Positions 18,124 through 27,617 are shown, numbered from the stretch's first letter. The stretch is 36,451 nucleotides of DNA from Marinilabiliaceae bacterium (GCA_027034005.1 JALVJU010000285.1:1-36451), one strand, 5' to 3'. Translations and numbers: made by a program. Notes: generated by a model not told the origin, from the letters alone.

Positions 18124-18337
18124 ATTACACCTTAACTCCGCAAGGGTGTTTCGTAGCGAAAGCTCCAAAAGTATGCCAGTATTGGAAAGCCTGTCTGCCT
18201 GCGCAGCCAGGCAGGCGCAGCGAAAAAGCCTCGCAGGCGTAGCCATAACTACGATGAGAAGCTTCAAGTGAGCATTTTCAATAATGGTGTGACTTTGGAG
18301 GTTGCAGCAGAAAGACTCTTGTGGAATTAAGGTTACA
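18124..18337. repeat. ~215-bp imperfect giant inverted repeat (MITE-like/structured repeat) containing the CCTGYCTG..CAGGCAGG palindrome
   Basis: Left arm (ccttaactccgcaagggtgtttcgtagcgaaagctccaaaagtatgccagtattggaaagc) aligns with the reverse complement of the right arm (ccttaattccacaagagtctttctgctgcaacctccaaagtcacaccattattgaaaatgc); inner palindrome 18190-18216. Confidence 0.75.
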
Positions 18338-18460
18338 TTAACCTTCAGCATGACAACAGTTACAAAACAAAAGTCAATTTATTATCACATATTTTATCGT
18401 AAAAAATTTTTTACACATTAAAAATATCTGATATTTGCATTGTGCTAAAACTACATTGAG

Positions 18461-19579
18461 TTGAACCAGGAAACAATATACATCTTATCTGCCATATTTA
18501 TCTTTTCATGGGTATTCCAAACCTTTCATTATTTATATATCCTCGGCGCTTTCAATCGTTATAAACCATTGGAAAGGCTACAAAAGCTTCCGCCCGTTTC
18601 AGTTGTTATCTGTGCCAAGAACGAAGATTCCAACCTGAAACAATTCCTTCCCAAAGTGCTGGAACAGGATTATCCCGAATTTCAGGTCGTAGTAGTAAAT
18701 GATACATCCACAGATGACACGGAGATGGTTCTGGCCGAAATGAAAGAGAAATACAAGAACCTCTACTACACCTCTATTCCTGTCGACAAGAAATTTTTTC
18801 ACGGCAAAAAGCTGGCTCTTACAATCGGCATAAAGGCCGCCAAACACGAGCATCTTGTTCTTACCGATGCCGATTGCTATCCTGTTTCGGATAAATGGCT
18901 GCAGTACATGGCAGGCTCTTTCAGCGACACAAAAAAGATCGTGCTTGGGTACGGCGGATATGAAAAGCAAAAAGGACTGCTGAACCTTATGATACGTTTT
19001 GAGACATTCTGGAATGCAGTACAGTATTTCGGCTTTGCACTTACAGTAAAACCCTTTATGGGTGTGGGCAGGAATATTGCTTACGAAAAAGAGGTTTTCA
19101 CAAACAGCTCTCAGTTCAGGAATAACCTGACTGTCGCATCAGGCGATGATGACCTTTTCATCATTGAAGCAGGGAACAAAAAGAACACAATCATTTGTGC
19201 CGAACCGAAAAGCCACACGATGTCTGTTCCTCCAAAATCAAGGGCGGAACTGAAGATACAAAAATCGAGGCATCTTACCTCTTCGGTACACTATCCGTTC
19301 TTCATAAAAACATGGTTGTTTTTCGAATTTTTAACAAGGCAATTATTTTGGCTGTTAACTATTTGTTCGATATTTTTTTCTATTTTTGCTCCAATTGCAG
19401 CAGGTCTGTTTGCTGTTCTGATATTTACCAAATTGATGGTAATGGGCAAAGCGGCAAAGAAACTCAGGCAAAAGCAACTGTTTTGGGCATTATTGCTGTT
19501 TGATTGGTACATGCCAATATGGATAGGAATATTGTGGATTAGTAATTTATTGAGACCAAAAGGAATTAAATGGAAGTAA
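18461..19579 (+). CDS. Glycosyltransferase family 2 (membrane-anchored)
   Basis: 372 aa from a TTG start; PPVSVVICAKNEDSNLKQFLPKVLEQDYPEFQVVVVNDTSTDDT, LTDADCYP, SGDDDLFI; C-terminal TMs. Confidence 0.9.
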   Translation: MNQETIYILSAIFIFSWVFQTFHYLYILGAFNRYKPLERLQKLPPVSVVICAKNEDSNLKQFLPKVLEQDYPEFQVVVVNDTSTDDTEMVLAEMKEKYKNLYYTSIPVDKKFFHGKKLALTIGIKAAKHEHLVLTDADCYPVSDKWLQYMAGSFSDTKKIVLGYGGYEKQKGLLNLMIRFETFWNAVQYFGFALTVKPFMGVGRNIAYEKEVFTNSSQFRNNLTVASGDDDLFIIEAGNKKNTIICAEPKSHTMSVPPKSRAELKIQKSRHLTSSVHYPFFIKTWLFFEFLTRQLFWLLTICSIFFSIFAPIAAGLFAVLIFTKLMVMGKAAKKLRQKQLFWALLLFDWYMPIWIGILWISNLLRPKGIKWK

Positions 19580-20178
19580 ATCCTAATCTTTCGGATAAAG
19601 CCAGGTATGATTACGATTTGGTTCAGCGGGCTGTAAAAGGAGACCAGAAGTCCTTTGCTGAATTGATGGGGAGATACAGGGATGCGATATACTTTATGTT
19701 ATTAAAGATGGTTAATAACAAAAGTGATGCAGAAGATCTTACGATCGAAGCATTTGGCAAAGCATTTAAAAACCTGGGCCAGTATTCTCCAAATTACGCT
19801 TTCAGTACATGGCTTTTCAAAATAGCTTCAAACAATTGTATCGACTTCCTGAGAAAGAAACGCACCAACATAGTATCCATCGACAGTGCCAACGATGATG
19901 ATAACGAAAATGAAACTCCCATACATCTTAAAGATGAGATGCCCGATCCGGAAGAAGGATTGATCAAACAGCAAAAGGCTATCCTGATGCGTACCGTGGT
20001 TAAGAAACTGAAACCACGTTACCGCACCCTCATAGAACTGAGATATTTCAAAGAGTTCTCGTATGAAGAGATAGCTGACGAGCTTGACCTCCCGTTGGGA
20101 ACCGTTAAAGCCCAGCTGTTCCGGGCCAGGGAACTTCTTTTCAACACCCTAAAAGGAACTGATGTAAAACTTGACTAA
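19570..20178 (+). CDS. RNA polymerase sigma factor, ECF/sigma-70 family
   Basis: 202 aa; KSFAELMGRYRDAIYFMLLKMVNNKSDAEDLTIEAFGKAFKNLGQYSPNYAFSTWLFKIASNNCIDFLRKK; region 4 FKEFSYEEIADELDLPLGTVKAQLFRARELL. Confidence 0.95.
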   Translation: MEVNPNLSDKARYDYDLVQRAVKGDQKSFAELMGRYRDAIYFMLLKMVNNKSDAEDLTIEAFGKAFKNLGQYSPNYAFSTWLFKIASNNCIDFLRKKRTNIVSIDSANDDDNENETPIHLKDEMPDPEEGLIKQQKAILMRTVVKKLKPRYRTLIELRYFKEFSYEEIADELDLPLGTVKAQLFRARELLFNTLKGTDVKLD

Positions 20179-20205
20179 GAGGTTTCATCTGTCAACAACT
20201 CATTA

Positions 20206-20826
20206 ATGGATATCATCTTGAAATATTTTCCTGACCTCACTGAAGATCAGAAAAAGCAGTTTGCTACTCTTGGCACTCTTTATGAGGAGTGGAACAGTAA
20301 GATCAATGTGATATCCAGAAAAGACATCTCTGAACTGTACACAAAACACGTTTTGCATTCCCTTGCCATTGCGAAGTTCACGAGTTTCACAAAAGGAACA
20401 AGAGTTCTTGACGTAGGAACAGGAGGAGGTTTTCCCGGCATTCCGCTCGCCATCATGTTCCCGGAAGTCTCATTTCACCTCATCGACTCCATCGGCAAAA
20501 AAATTAAAGTAGTAGAAGCGGTCACCTCTGAACTAAACCTGAAAAACGTAACCCCGCAACAGATAAGGGTCGAGCAGCTTAAGGACAGATATGATTTTAT
20601 TGTAAGCCGGGCAGTCACTGCTTTCCCCGATTTCGTAAAACTTTGCCGAAACAGGATAAAAAAAGAACAAAAGAATGCCATAACCAACGGCATACTTTAC
20701 CTCAAAGGAGGGGATTTTGGGAACGAGCTTAAGCCGTTCCGCAACAGGGTCAGTATAATTCCTCTGACAGACTTTTTTGAAGAACCCTTCTTTGAAACAA
20801 AAAAACTTATACATCTTTCGATGTAA
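20206..20826 (+). CDS. rsmG: 16S rRNA (guanine527-N7)-methyltransferase
   Basis: 206 aa; YEEWNSKINVISRKDISELYTKHVLHSLAI, VLDVGTGGGFPGIPLAI, DFIVSRAVTAFP. Confidence 0.95.
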   Translation: MDIILKYFPDLTEDQKKQFATLGTLYEEWNSKINVISRKDISELYTKHVLHSLAIAKFTSFTKGTRVLDVGTGGGFPGIPLAIMFPEVSFHLIDSIGKKIKVVEAVTSELNLKNVTPQQIRVEQLKDRYDFIVSRAVTAFPDFVKLCRNRIKKEQKNAITNGILYLKGGDFGNELKPFRNRVSIIPLTDFFEEPFFETKKLIHLSM

Positions 20827-20902
20827 ACAACCCGGATTGACAAGGCTTTTTTCGTTTCTAAATGCAAATATTCATAAAATTAGTAAAAAAAGAAGCCATA
20901 CT

Positions 20903-20933
20903 TTTTGGAAGAAGAAAAAAACATGTATTTTTG
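20903..20933 (+). promoter_or_regulatory. Bacteroidota housekeeping promoter upstream of rpmH
   Basis: TTTTGG (-33) with 17-nt spacer to TATTTTTG (-7, TAnnTTTG consensus), 52 nt before rpmH ATG. Confidence 0.6.
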
Positions 20934-20985
20934 CACTCCGTTTCGGGAGAATTAAGAATAAGTCGAAAGATTAAAACATATTACA

Positions 20986-21144
20986 ATGAAAAGGACATTT
21001 CAGCCATCAAACAGAAAAAGAAAGAATAAGCACGGTTTCAGATCAAGAATGGAATCACACAATGGCCGTAAGGTTATTTCTGCCCGCAGAGCTAAAGGAA
21101 GAAAAAAACTTAGTGTTTCTGACGAGAAGAAACATAAAGCATAA
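20986..21144 (+). CDS. rpmH: 50S ribosomal protein L34
   Basis: Translation [52 protein letters not shown]; canonical L34. Missing from the ORF track (52 aa). Confidence 0.98.
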   Translation: MKRTFQPSNRKRKNKHGFRSRMESHNGRKVISARRAKGRKKLSVSDEKKHKA

Positions 21145-21167
21145 TATACTTCTAAAGAATCAAGAAC

Positions 21168-21197
21168 AAAGGGCTCGCAAGAGCCCTTTTTCTTTTG
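21168..21197 (+). terminator. Intrinsic terminator after rpmH
   Basis: AAAGGGCTCGCAAGAGCCCTTTTTCTTTT hairpin plus T-run. Confidence 0.85.
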
Positions 21198-21382
21198 GCC
21201 GACATCAATATCACTTTTGCAGAGAGGGCAATCAGTAGCTTTGTAAAACATCCCCCATCCACAGGCTTATAATTTTCACACTTCGGTCTCTGGTTTTGAT
21301 TCATTAATACAGTCGCTCCAAACCCCGCTTTTAAGAATAATTACCTTTTTGTATCTTAAAGATTGCTTATTTTATATTATTT

Positions 21383-22267
21383 TTGACTCAAACAGAAATT
21401 ACGGATATGTCGATACTAAAATTCCTGATCAGCAAACCCTTTCTTAAAAATTTAGGTTTGATACTGGCATCAACCGCATTGCTGCTTATCGTTGTTTTTA
21501 TAAGCCTGAACATTTACACTCATCATGGCGAGGCCAAACCCCTGCCTGATTTCAGAGGCCTTACTGAAGCCCAGTTTAAGGAGCTGATAGAAAATGATGA
21601 CCTAAGGTACAGGATCATCGATTCTGTACATTTAGAAGATAAACTGCCTGGGGTAGTGATAGAACAAACGCCAAAGGCGGGGGAAAAAGTAAAAAGAAAC
21701 AGGACAATATTCTTCACCATCAATGCCTACACCCCCGAAAAGGTACAGATGCCCAACGTTGTGGAATCATCACTGCGTGACGCCAAAGTGACCCTTGAGT
21801 CATACGGACTGAAAATGGGTAAAATAATATACGTACCAAGTGAATACACTAACCTTGTCATGGGACAGATGTACAAAGGCAAACCCATTGAAAAAGGAAC
21901 TTCGATACCCAAAGGTTCAAGAATCGATCTGATGATAGGGAAAGGGCTGAGCGACCAGAAAACCAACGTGCCTGATCTTACAGGGATGTCGATAAACAAA
22001 GCTGAACAGATATGCCTTAACACATCACTCAATATTGGTGCAATAATTTGTGATACCACCATAAAAACAGGAGAAGATTCCCTTGATGCATTTATCTGGC
22101 AGCAACGGCCGAAGCCCGAGGAGGGAACTAAACTGAACCTTGGCGCATCGATAGACATCTGGGTAACCCTTGACTCACTGAAACTGCTTCCAGATTCCGT
22201 TGCCATGGAGATACGTATGCAGAGAGCAGCAGGTGATACAATCATTTCAAACGGTGGCGATGAGTAA
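21383..22267 (+). CDS. PASTA domain-containing membrane protein
   Basis: N-terminal TM and repeated PASTA units (PDFRGLTEAQFKELIENDDLRYRIIDSV.., MPNVVESSLRDAKVTLESYGLKMG.., VPDLTGMSINKAEQICLNTSLNIG..). Start may be the ATG at 21407. Confidence 0.9.
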   Translation: MTQTEITDMSILKFLISKPFLKNLGLILASTALLLIVVFISLNIYTHHGEAKPLPDFRGLTEAQFKELIENDDLRYRIIDSVHLEDKLPGVVIEQTPKAGEKVKRNRTIFFTINAYTPEKVQMPNVVESSLRDAKVTLESYGLKMGKIIYVPSEYTNLVMGQMYKGKPIEKGTSIPKGSRIDLMIGKGLSDQKTNVPDLTGMSINKAEQICLNTSLNIGAIICDTTIKTGEDSLDAFIWQQRPKPEEGTKLNLGASIDIWVTLDSLKLLPDSVAMEIRMQRAAGDTIISNGGDE

Positions 22268-23306
22268 AGAACTTCTTGAAAATGCTGATCTGCCCGAAGA
22301 GGAAAATGAACTGTATGAACATTTCAGGTTCACTGTTGATCCGGGACAAACTCACCTGAGAATTGATAAATTCCTGGTAAACAAGATACAGAATGCTTCC
22401 AGGAACAAGATACAGGCTGCGGCTGCAGCAGGGAATATCCTCGTAAACGGCAAAGCCGTAAAATCGAACTACAAGGTCAAACCCGACGATGAGATTTCCA
22501 TAGTGATGTCTTATCCTCCGCCCGACAATGAGATCATTCCGGAGGATATTCCTATCGACATTGTTTACGAGGATGATTCCGTCCTTGTGATAAACAAGGT
22601 ACAAGAGATGGTCATACATCCCGGGTACGGGAATAAAACAGGCACGCTTGTAAATGCATTGGTATATCATTTTATGGGAGATCCGTTCTTTAATCCGGAA
22701 AATGAACGCCCCGGTATAGTCCACCGCATCGACAAGGGTACTTCAGGACTTCTGGTGATCGCAAAAACTGAGATAGCAAGGAACCACCTTGCACGGCAAT
22801 TTTTCGAAAAAACATCAGAACGCACATACTGGGCACTTGTTTGGGGACAGCTCAAAGAGAACGAAGGGACTATTACGGGCCACATTGGCCGCCACCTGAA
22901 AGACCGCATGCAGATGGCCGTTTTCCCCGACGGGGAGAAAGGCAAACATGCAGTCACACACTACAAGGTCATTGAACGGCTGGGATATGTAACCCTGGTG
23001 GAATGCCGGCTCGAAACCGGGAGGACGCACCAGATACGTGCTCATTTCAAACACATAGGCCATCCCCTTTTCAACGATGACAGGTATGGAGGCGATCAAA
23101 TCCTGAAAGGCACGACCTTCACAAAATACAAACAGTTTGTACAGAACTGCTTTAAGATACTTCCCCGTCAGGCACTGCATGCCAAAACACTGGGGTTCAT
23201 CCATCCAAGAACAGGAGAAAAAATGAGATTTGACTCCGAACTCCCTGAAGATATGGCACAGGTAATTGACAAGTGGAGAAAATACATCGCAGGAAGAAAC
23301 AGTTAG
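22260..23306 (+). CDS. RluA/RluD family ribosomal large-subunit pseudouridine synthase
   Basis: Likely ATG at 22260 (MSKELLENADLPEEENELYEHF); S4-like N-terminus, VHRIDKGTSGLLVIAKT, LETGRTHQIRAHFKHIGHPLFND. Confidence 0.94.
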   Translation: MSKELLENADLPEEENELYEHFRFTVDPGQTHLRIDKFLVNKIQNASRNKIQAAAAAGNILVNGKAVKSNYKVKPDDEISIVMSYPPPDNEIIPEDIPIDIVYEDDSVLVINKVQEMVIHPGYGNKTGTLVNALVYHFMGDPFFNPENERPGIVHRIDKGTSGLLVIAKTEIARNHLARQFFEKTSERTYWALVWGQLKENEGTITGHIGRHLKDRMQMAVFPDGEKGKHAVTHYKVIERLGYVTLVECRLETGRTHQIRAHFKHIGHPLFNDDRYGGDQILKGTTFTKYKQFVQNCFKILPRQALHAKTLGFIHPRTGEKMRFDSELPEDMAQVIDKWRKYIAGRNS

Positions 23307-23317
23307 CATTTACCAAG

Positions 23318-24307
23318 ATGACAAAAAAGAACATTGCAATAGTTTACGGCGGCTACTCTTCCGAGATAATCGTTTCGGAAAAGAGCATGAAAGGTATACA
23401 ATCATTTATTGACAGTAACAGATACAACACTTGGCCGGTGCTGATAAAAGATAATGACTGGCAGGCTGTGATTGGCGGCAAATCGTATCCGGTTGACAAG
23501 AATGATTTTTCATTAACTTTTAATGGTTCTAAAATAACTTTCGACTGTGTTTACATCACCATACACGGCACACCGGGAGAGAACGGCGTCTTGCAGGGAT
23601 ATCTTGAGATGCTCGGCATACCGCACTCCACATGCGATGTCCTGCCATCGGCCTTAACATTCAATAAATTTACCTGTAACACATATCTGAAAGGTTTTGG
23701 CGTGGCCGTTGCCGACTCCGTCCTTATCCGTAAAGGGAACGACTACGCCCCTGCCGACATTGCTGACAAACTGAGACTGCCATGTTTTGTAAAGCCCAAT
23801 GCAGGCGGATCAAGTTTCGGGGTATCAAAAGTAAAAAAGAAGGAGGATGTTGTTCCTGCCATTGAAAAGGCTTTTGAAGAGAGTGATGAAGTGATAATCG
23901 AAGAACTGCTCGAAGGCAGGGAACTGACATGCGGACTTTACAAAACATCAATAGGAGAGAATATTTTCCCTATCACGGAAGTGATAAGCAAAAACGACTT
24001 TTTCGATTTCGAGGCAAAGTACAACTCCGAGAAAGCAGAGGAGATAACCCCGGCACCTGTTCCCGACAGCATCAGCGACCGCATAAAAAAAATATCGTCA
24101 ATGATATACGACATACTAGGATGCAAAGGGATAATCAGGATCGATTACATACTCTCGAAAGATAAGATCTATATGCTTGAGGTAAATACTACTCCCGGAA
24201 TGACCCCGACAAGTTTTATCCCGCAACAGATAAAAGCTGACAAAAGGGATATTTCGCAAGTATTTACAGAGATTATTGAAGACTCGATAGCGAGGAACAA
24301 ACATTAA
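23318..24307 (+). CDS. ddl: D-alanine--D-alanine ligase
   Basis: Likely ATG at 23318 (MTKKNIAIVYGGYSSE); HGTPGENGVLQGYLEMLGIPHSTCDVLPSALTFNK, VKPNAGGSSFGVSKV, LEVNTTPGMTPTSFIPQQ. Confidence 0.96.
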   Translation: MTKKNIAIVYGGYSSEIIVSEKSMKGIQSFIDSNRYNTWPVLIKDNDWQAVIGGKSYPVDKNDFSLTFNGSKITFDCVYITIHGTPGENGVLQGYLEMLGIPHSTCDVLPSALTFNKFTCNTYLKGFGVAVADSVLIRKGNDYAPADIADKLRLPCFVKPNAGGSSFGVSKVKKKEDVVPAIEKAFEESDEVIIEELLEGRELTCGLYKTSIGENIFPITEVISKNDFFDFEAKYNSEKAEEITPAPVPDSISDRIKKISSMIYDILGCKGIIRIDYILSKDKIYMLEVNTTPGMTPTSFIPQQIKADKRDISQVFTEIIEDSIARNKH

Positions 24308-24311
24308 CCCT

Positions 24312-25733
24312 TTATTTCCCCTCACCTTTAAGCAGGGTCCCAAGGGTGTAAAAAAGAATTTTCAGGTCAAGCAGCAATGATTGATTTTCGATGTACAACA
24401 CGTCGTACCTTAACCTCTGTATCATCTGATCAACATTCTCGGCATAACCAAACTTCACCATTCCCAGGGATGTAATTCCCGGTTTTACTTTCAAAATAAG
24501 GGAATAGCATGGAACTTCATCAAGAATCTTCTGAAGATAAAACTGTCTTTCAGGCCTTGGCCCGACAAGAGACATTTTACCCGAAAGAACATTGATGAGT
24601 TGCGGCAGTTCATCCAACCTCCAGCGTCTCATCCATCTACCTACTGATGTAACACGAGCATCATTGGATGAAGAAAGAGCGGGACCGTTCTTCTCTGCAT
24701 CAACATACATCGTACGGAATTTATACATCATAAAAGGCTTACCACTTTTCCCAACCCGCTCCTGAACAAAGAATACAGGGCCGGGAGAACTTTTTCTGAT
24801 CCTGTATATCATAAATGGAACAATTGGAAGGATCACAACTATACCTATAATTGAAAAAATGATGTCCATGATCCTTTTTACCCAGCACTGCACCAAAGAC
24901 AAACTACGACTGTGTATAACAACAAAGGGCGGAGAATCGATATCACTGATTTGCACCTGTCCCTTCAGAATATCATTCAATCCACCCGGCATATTTAGTG
25001 TGATGTTATACCGTTTACATACAGTGATGATATCCCTGAGTTCGCCAAGATTATTCTCCTTATCCACAAAAATAACCTCATCGATCTCACCTGAAGAAGC
25101 AAGATGCTTCAATTCTTCAAATGACCCTATCACATCTTTTCTATCGGTATTTGTTGTGTCAGAGTACATAACTCCCGTGAATCTGTGTTTCCTGAGATAG
25201 CCCGCATGATTAAACTCTTTCATGAATTGTTCAACCGCACCCTGCCTGCCTGCTACTACGGTATTGAATTTAATATAGCCTTTGTCAAAAAGCTTATTGA
25301 TAACAATATAGGTTATGATTCGCGGAATGCTTATGATCAGTATGAATTGAAGTGTAAATGTCAGGAAAGCAGGCCATGAGTCAGAATATTCAAACACTTT
25401 AAGAGGACCAAACACTACAATGAATAGTACAAGATTACCCACTATCACTTCCTGTATTGTGCTGCGAAGTATTCGCCAGACCGATTGATTAATGTTCCTG
25501 GTGTAATGGCCGAACAGATAAAAAATACTTAGCCAGTAAACTACGAGAATGGAGATATCAACATAAGGTTTGAAATTGCCAAATGTCCTGGCCGGACCCG
25601 AACCGATGAGATCACCGAAACTTTGTTTGAACTGATAAAAACTTATCAAAGCCGGCACGATAACAAATATCAGATCTACCAGAAAGAATATCAGGATGAT
25701 CTTTCTGTTTGTTATGTGACGTGGGTTTTTCAT
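24312..25733 (-). CDS. Polyprenyl-phosphate sugar phosphotransferase (exopolysaccharide/undecaprenyl-phosphate glycosylphosphotransferase family)
   Basis: 473 aa; N-terminal TMs, C-terminal bacterial sugar transferase domain VKRIMDIIFSIIGIV...GPVFFVQERVGKSGKPFMMYKFRTMYVDAE...RRWRLDELPQLINVLSGKMSLVGPRPER. Confidence 0.95.
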   Translation of the reverse strand: MKNPRHITNRKIILIFFLVDLIFVIVPALISFYQFKQSFGDLIGSGPARTFGNFKPYVDISILVVYWLSIFYLFGHYTRNINQSVWRILRSTIQEVIVGNLVLFIVVFGPLKVFEYSDSWPAFLTFTLQFILIISIPRIITYIVINKLFDKGYIKFNTVVAGRQGAVEQFMKEFNHAGYLRKHRFTGVMYSDTTNTDRKDVIGSFEELKHLASSGEIDEVIFVDKENNLGELRDIITVCKRYNITLNMPGGLNDILKGQVQISDIDSPPFVVIHSRSLSLVQCWVKRIMDIIFSIIGIVVILPIVPFMIYRIRKSSPGPVFFVQERVGKSGKPFMMYKFRTMYVDAEKNGPALSSSNDARVTSVGRWMRRWRLDELPQLINVLSGKMSLVGPRPERQFYLQKILDEVPCYSLILKVKPGITSLGMVKFGYAENVDQMIQRLRYDVLYIENQSLLLDLKILFYTLGTLLKGEGK

Positions 25734-25827
25734 TCAGTCAATAGCTCTGTAAAGTCAGGTTATTATTATTTAGGTTAAGGTTTAAACGATAAAAATAATC
25801 AAATATTACATATCCTGACAGCGATAA

Positions 25828-26541
25828 ATGATAGTGAGAATAATATTGGTTTTGGGTTTTCTGTTCAAGGTAATCTTTGTATTTTTACCCGCAATGACAG
25901 TACAGGACACATACAGACATAAAGGATTGCGAAGCAGACTTGTACAAAACCTCAAGCAGAAAGGCATTACTGACAAGGCTGCTTTAAATGCCATAGGGAA
26001 GGTTCCCAGGCATCTTTTTATCGAAAGTGGTTTTGTGAACTTTGCATACCAGGACAAAGCATTCCCCATCGGTGCCGGCCAGACTATCTCGCAGCCATAC
26101 ACTGTTGCTTTTCAGTCGCAGCTTCTGGAGTTGAAACCGGGAGAGAAAGTCCTTGAAATAGGTACAGGTTCGGGATACCAGGCAGCTGTTTTGATAGAAA
26201 TGGGAGCAGACCTTTACACGATAGAAAGGCAGTCGGAACTGTACAAGAAAACCACCCGGCTTTTAAAAAGCATGGGTTACAATGCCGGTTTCTTTCTTGG
26301 CGATGGTTACAAAGGGCTCCCTGCTTTTGCTCCTTTCGACAAGGTGCTGATAACAGCCGGGGCACCATTTATCCCCAAAGACCTCCTGTTGCAGATAAAA
26401 CCGGGAGGATGGCTTATCATACCTTTGGGCGAAAAGGAGCAGGTAATGACAAAAATAGTCAGGATAAGTGACGATGAGTTCGAACAGACCGAATACGGGA
26501 AATGCGCTTTTGTGCCAATGCTGGAAGGGATAGTAAAGTGA
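25828..26541 (+). CDS. pcm: Protein-L-isoaspartate O-methyltransferase
   Basis: RHLFIESGFVNFAYQDKAFPIGAGQTISQPYTVAFQSQLLELKPGEKVLEIGTGSGYQAAVL; N-terminal TM/start uncertain. Confidence 0.94.
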   Translation: MIVRIILVLGFLFKVIFVFLPAMTVQDTYRHKGLRSRLVQNLKQKGITDKAALNAIGKVPRHLFIESGFVNFAYQDKAFPIGAGQTISQPYTVAFQSQLLELKPGEKVLEIGTGSGYQAAVLIEMGADLYTIERQSELYKKTTRLLKSMGYNAGFFLGDGYKGLPAFAPFDKVLITAGAPFIPKDLLLQIKPGGWLIIPLGEKEQVMTKIVRISDDEFEQTEYGKCAFVPMLEGIVK

Positions 26542-26705
26542 TGTGCACCGCAAAGGTGCAGAAAGTATAGTTAGCAAAAATATACACCGCAAGGACGGGA
26601 AGGCGCAGAGAGAAAGTTCAAAGCTGGAAGGCGGAAGTTCGAAGGTTCTCTTTTTAATGAGAGAATCCGGGTGTGTACCATACATCAAACGGAATAAGAA
26701 TTAAC

Positions 26706-26872
26706 TAAAAACCTTTAACCATAGAACCATTTAGCCATAGGACCCGCCTGACTGCGCAGTTCTACCCGGCTACACAGTTAGACAGGCGGGCAGGCCATAA
26801 ACACATTAACCATTTAATCATTCAGCCATAGAGCACTTTAGCCATTTAACACTTTAACCATAGAACTCTCTA
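26706..26872. repeat. Degenerate AACCAT(A/T)-type intergenic tract interrupted by a GC-rich palindrome
   Basis: Iterated ttaaccatagaaccatttagccatag ... attaaccatttaatcattcagccatagagcactttagccatttaacactttaaccatagaac; palindrome cccgcctgactgcgcag...ttagacaggcggg at 26743-26791. Confidence 0.7.
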
Positions 26873-26877
26873 AAACC

Positions 26878-27516
26878 ATGAACATCCACACACTCCCCTT
26901 AAATCCCTGGCAGGTCAACACGTACATCCTTTCTGATGAAACGAACGAATGTGTCATCATCGATCCGGGTTGCTTCTCCGAAGAGGAACAACAGCAGCTT
27001 ACCGGATTTATCAGCGATAACGGACTGAAGCCGGTACGTCTGCTGCATACGCATCTTCATCTCGACCATGTTTTCGGCACCCGGTTTGTTTCCGAGGAAT
27101 ACAACCTAAAACCCGAAGCTCATCCCGATGATGAGTTTTTCATCGGCATCACTAAAGAATATGCATCGCTGTTCGGTGTCACCATTGATGAAGATCCGCC
27201 CCCTTTGGGCAATTACCTCAACGATGGCGATGAAGTAAAGTTTGGTAACAGCACACTGACTGTGATACATATTCCGGGGCATTCACCCGGCGGGGTAACT
27301 TTTTACAATGAGAAAGAAGGCATCCTGATAGCAGGCGATGTGCTTTTCAGGGACAGTACAGGAAGGACTGATCTTCCCGGAGGCGACTATGACACTCTGA
27401 TAAGCAACATTAAAAACAAACTTTTGACCCTACCCGAAAATACAGTGGTTTATCCGGGGCACGGACCGTCGACCACAATCGGATATGAGAAAAAGAACAA
27501 TCAGTTTTTAAGATAG
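26878..27516 (+). CDS. MBL-fold metallo-hydrolase (glyoxalase II-like)
   Basis: 212 aa; LLHTHLHLDHVFGTRF, HIPGHSPGGVTFY, AGDVLFRDSTGRTDLPGGD, VYPGHGPSTTIGYE. Confidence 0.94.
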   Translation: MNIHTLPLNPWQVNTYILSDETNECVIIDPGCFSEEEQQQLTGFISDNGLKPVRLLHTHLHLDHVFGTRFVSEEYNLKPEAHPDDEFFIGITKEYASLFGVTIDEDPPPLGNYLNDGDEVKFGNSTLTVIHIPGHSPGGVTFYNEKEGILIAGDVLFRDSTGRTDLPGGDYDTLISNIKNKLLTLPENTVVYPGHGPSTTIGYEKKNNQFLR

Positions 27517-27617
27517 GTTGCAAACTTTAACAATTTTAATGGTAAAAATCATTGGATTTTAGCCAAAACTTAACTCTCTTTGGATGTCAAAAAATAAACA
27601 CTACAAAATATAATAAC

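Noticed and set aside
18049-18351. 100-aa minus ORF (and 68-aa plus ORF) across the tgt upstream region
   Set aside because: Consists of the giant inverted repeat; motif-like peptide CLAAQADR is translation of the palindromic core.
21727-23309. Minus-strand ORFs of 160-172 aa
   Set aside because: Antisense shadows of the PASTA and pseudouridine synthase genes; no domain content.
26706-26872. CRISPR-like array
   Set aside because: Units are short and degenerate without uniform repeats or unique spacers; no cas genes in the window.
27517-27617. Glycine riboswitch upstream of gcvP
   Set aside because: The leader is short and AT-rich with no paired-aptamer structure visible.
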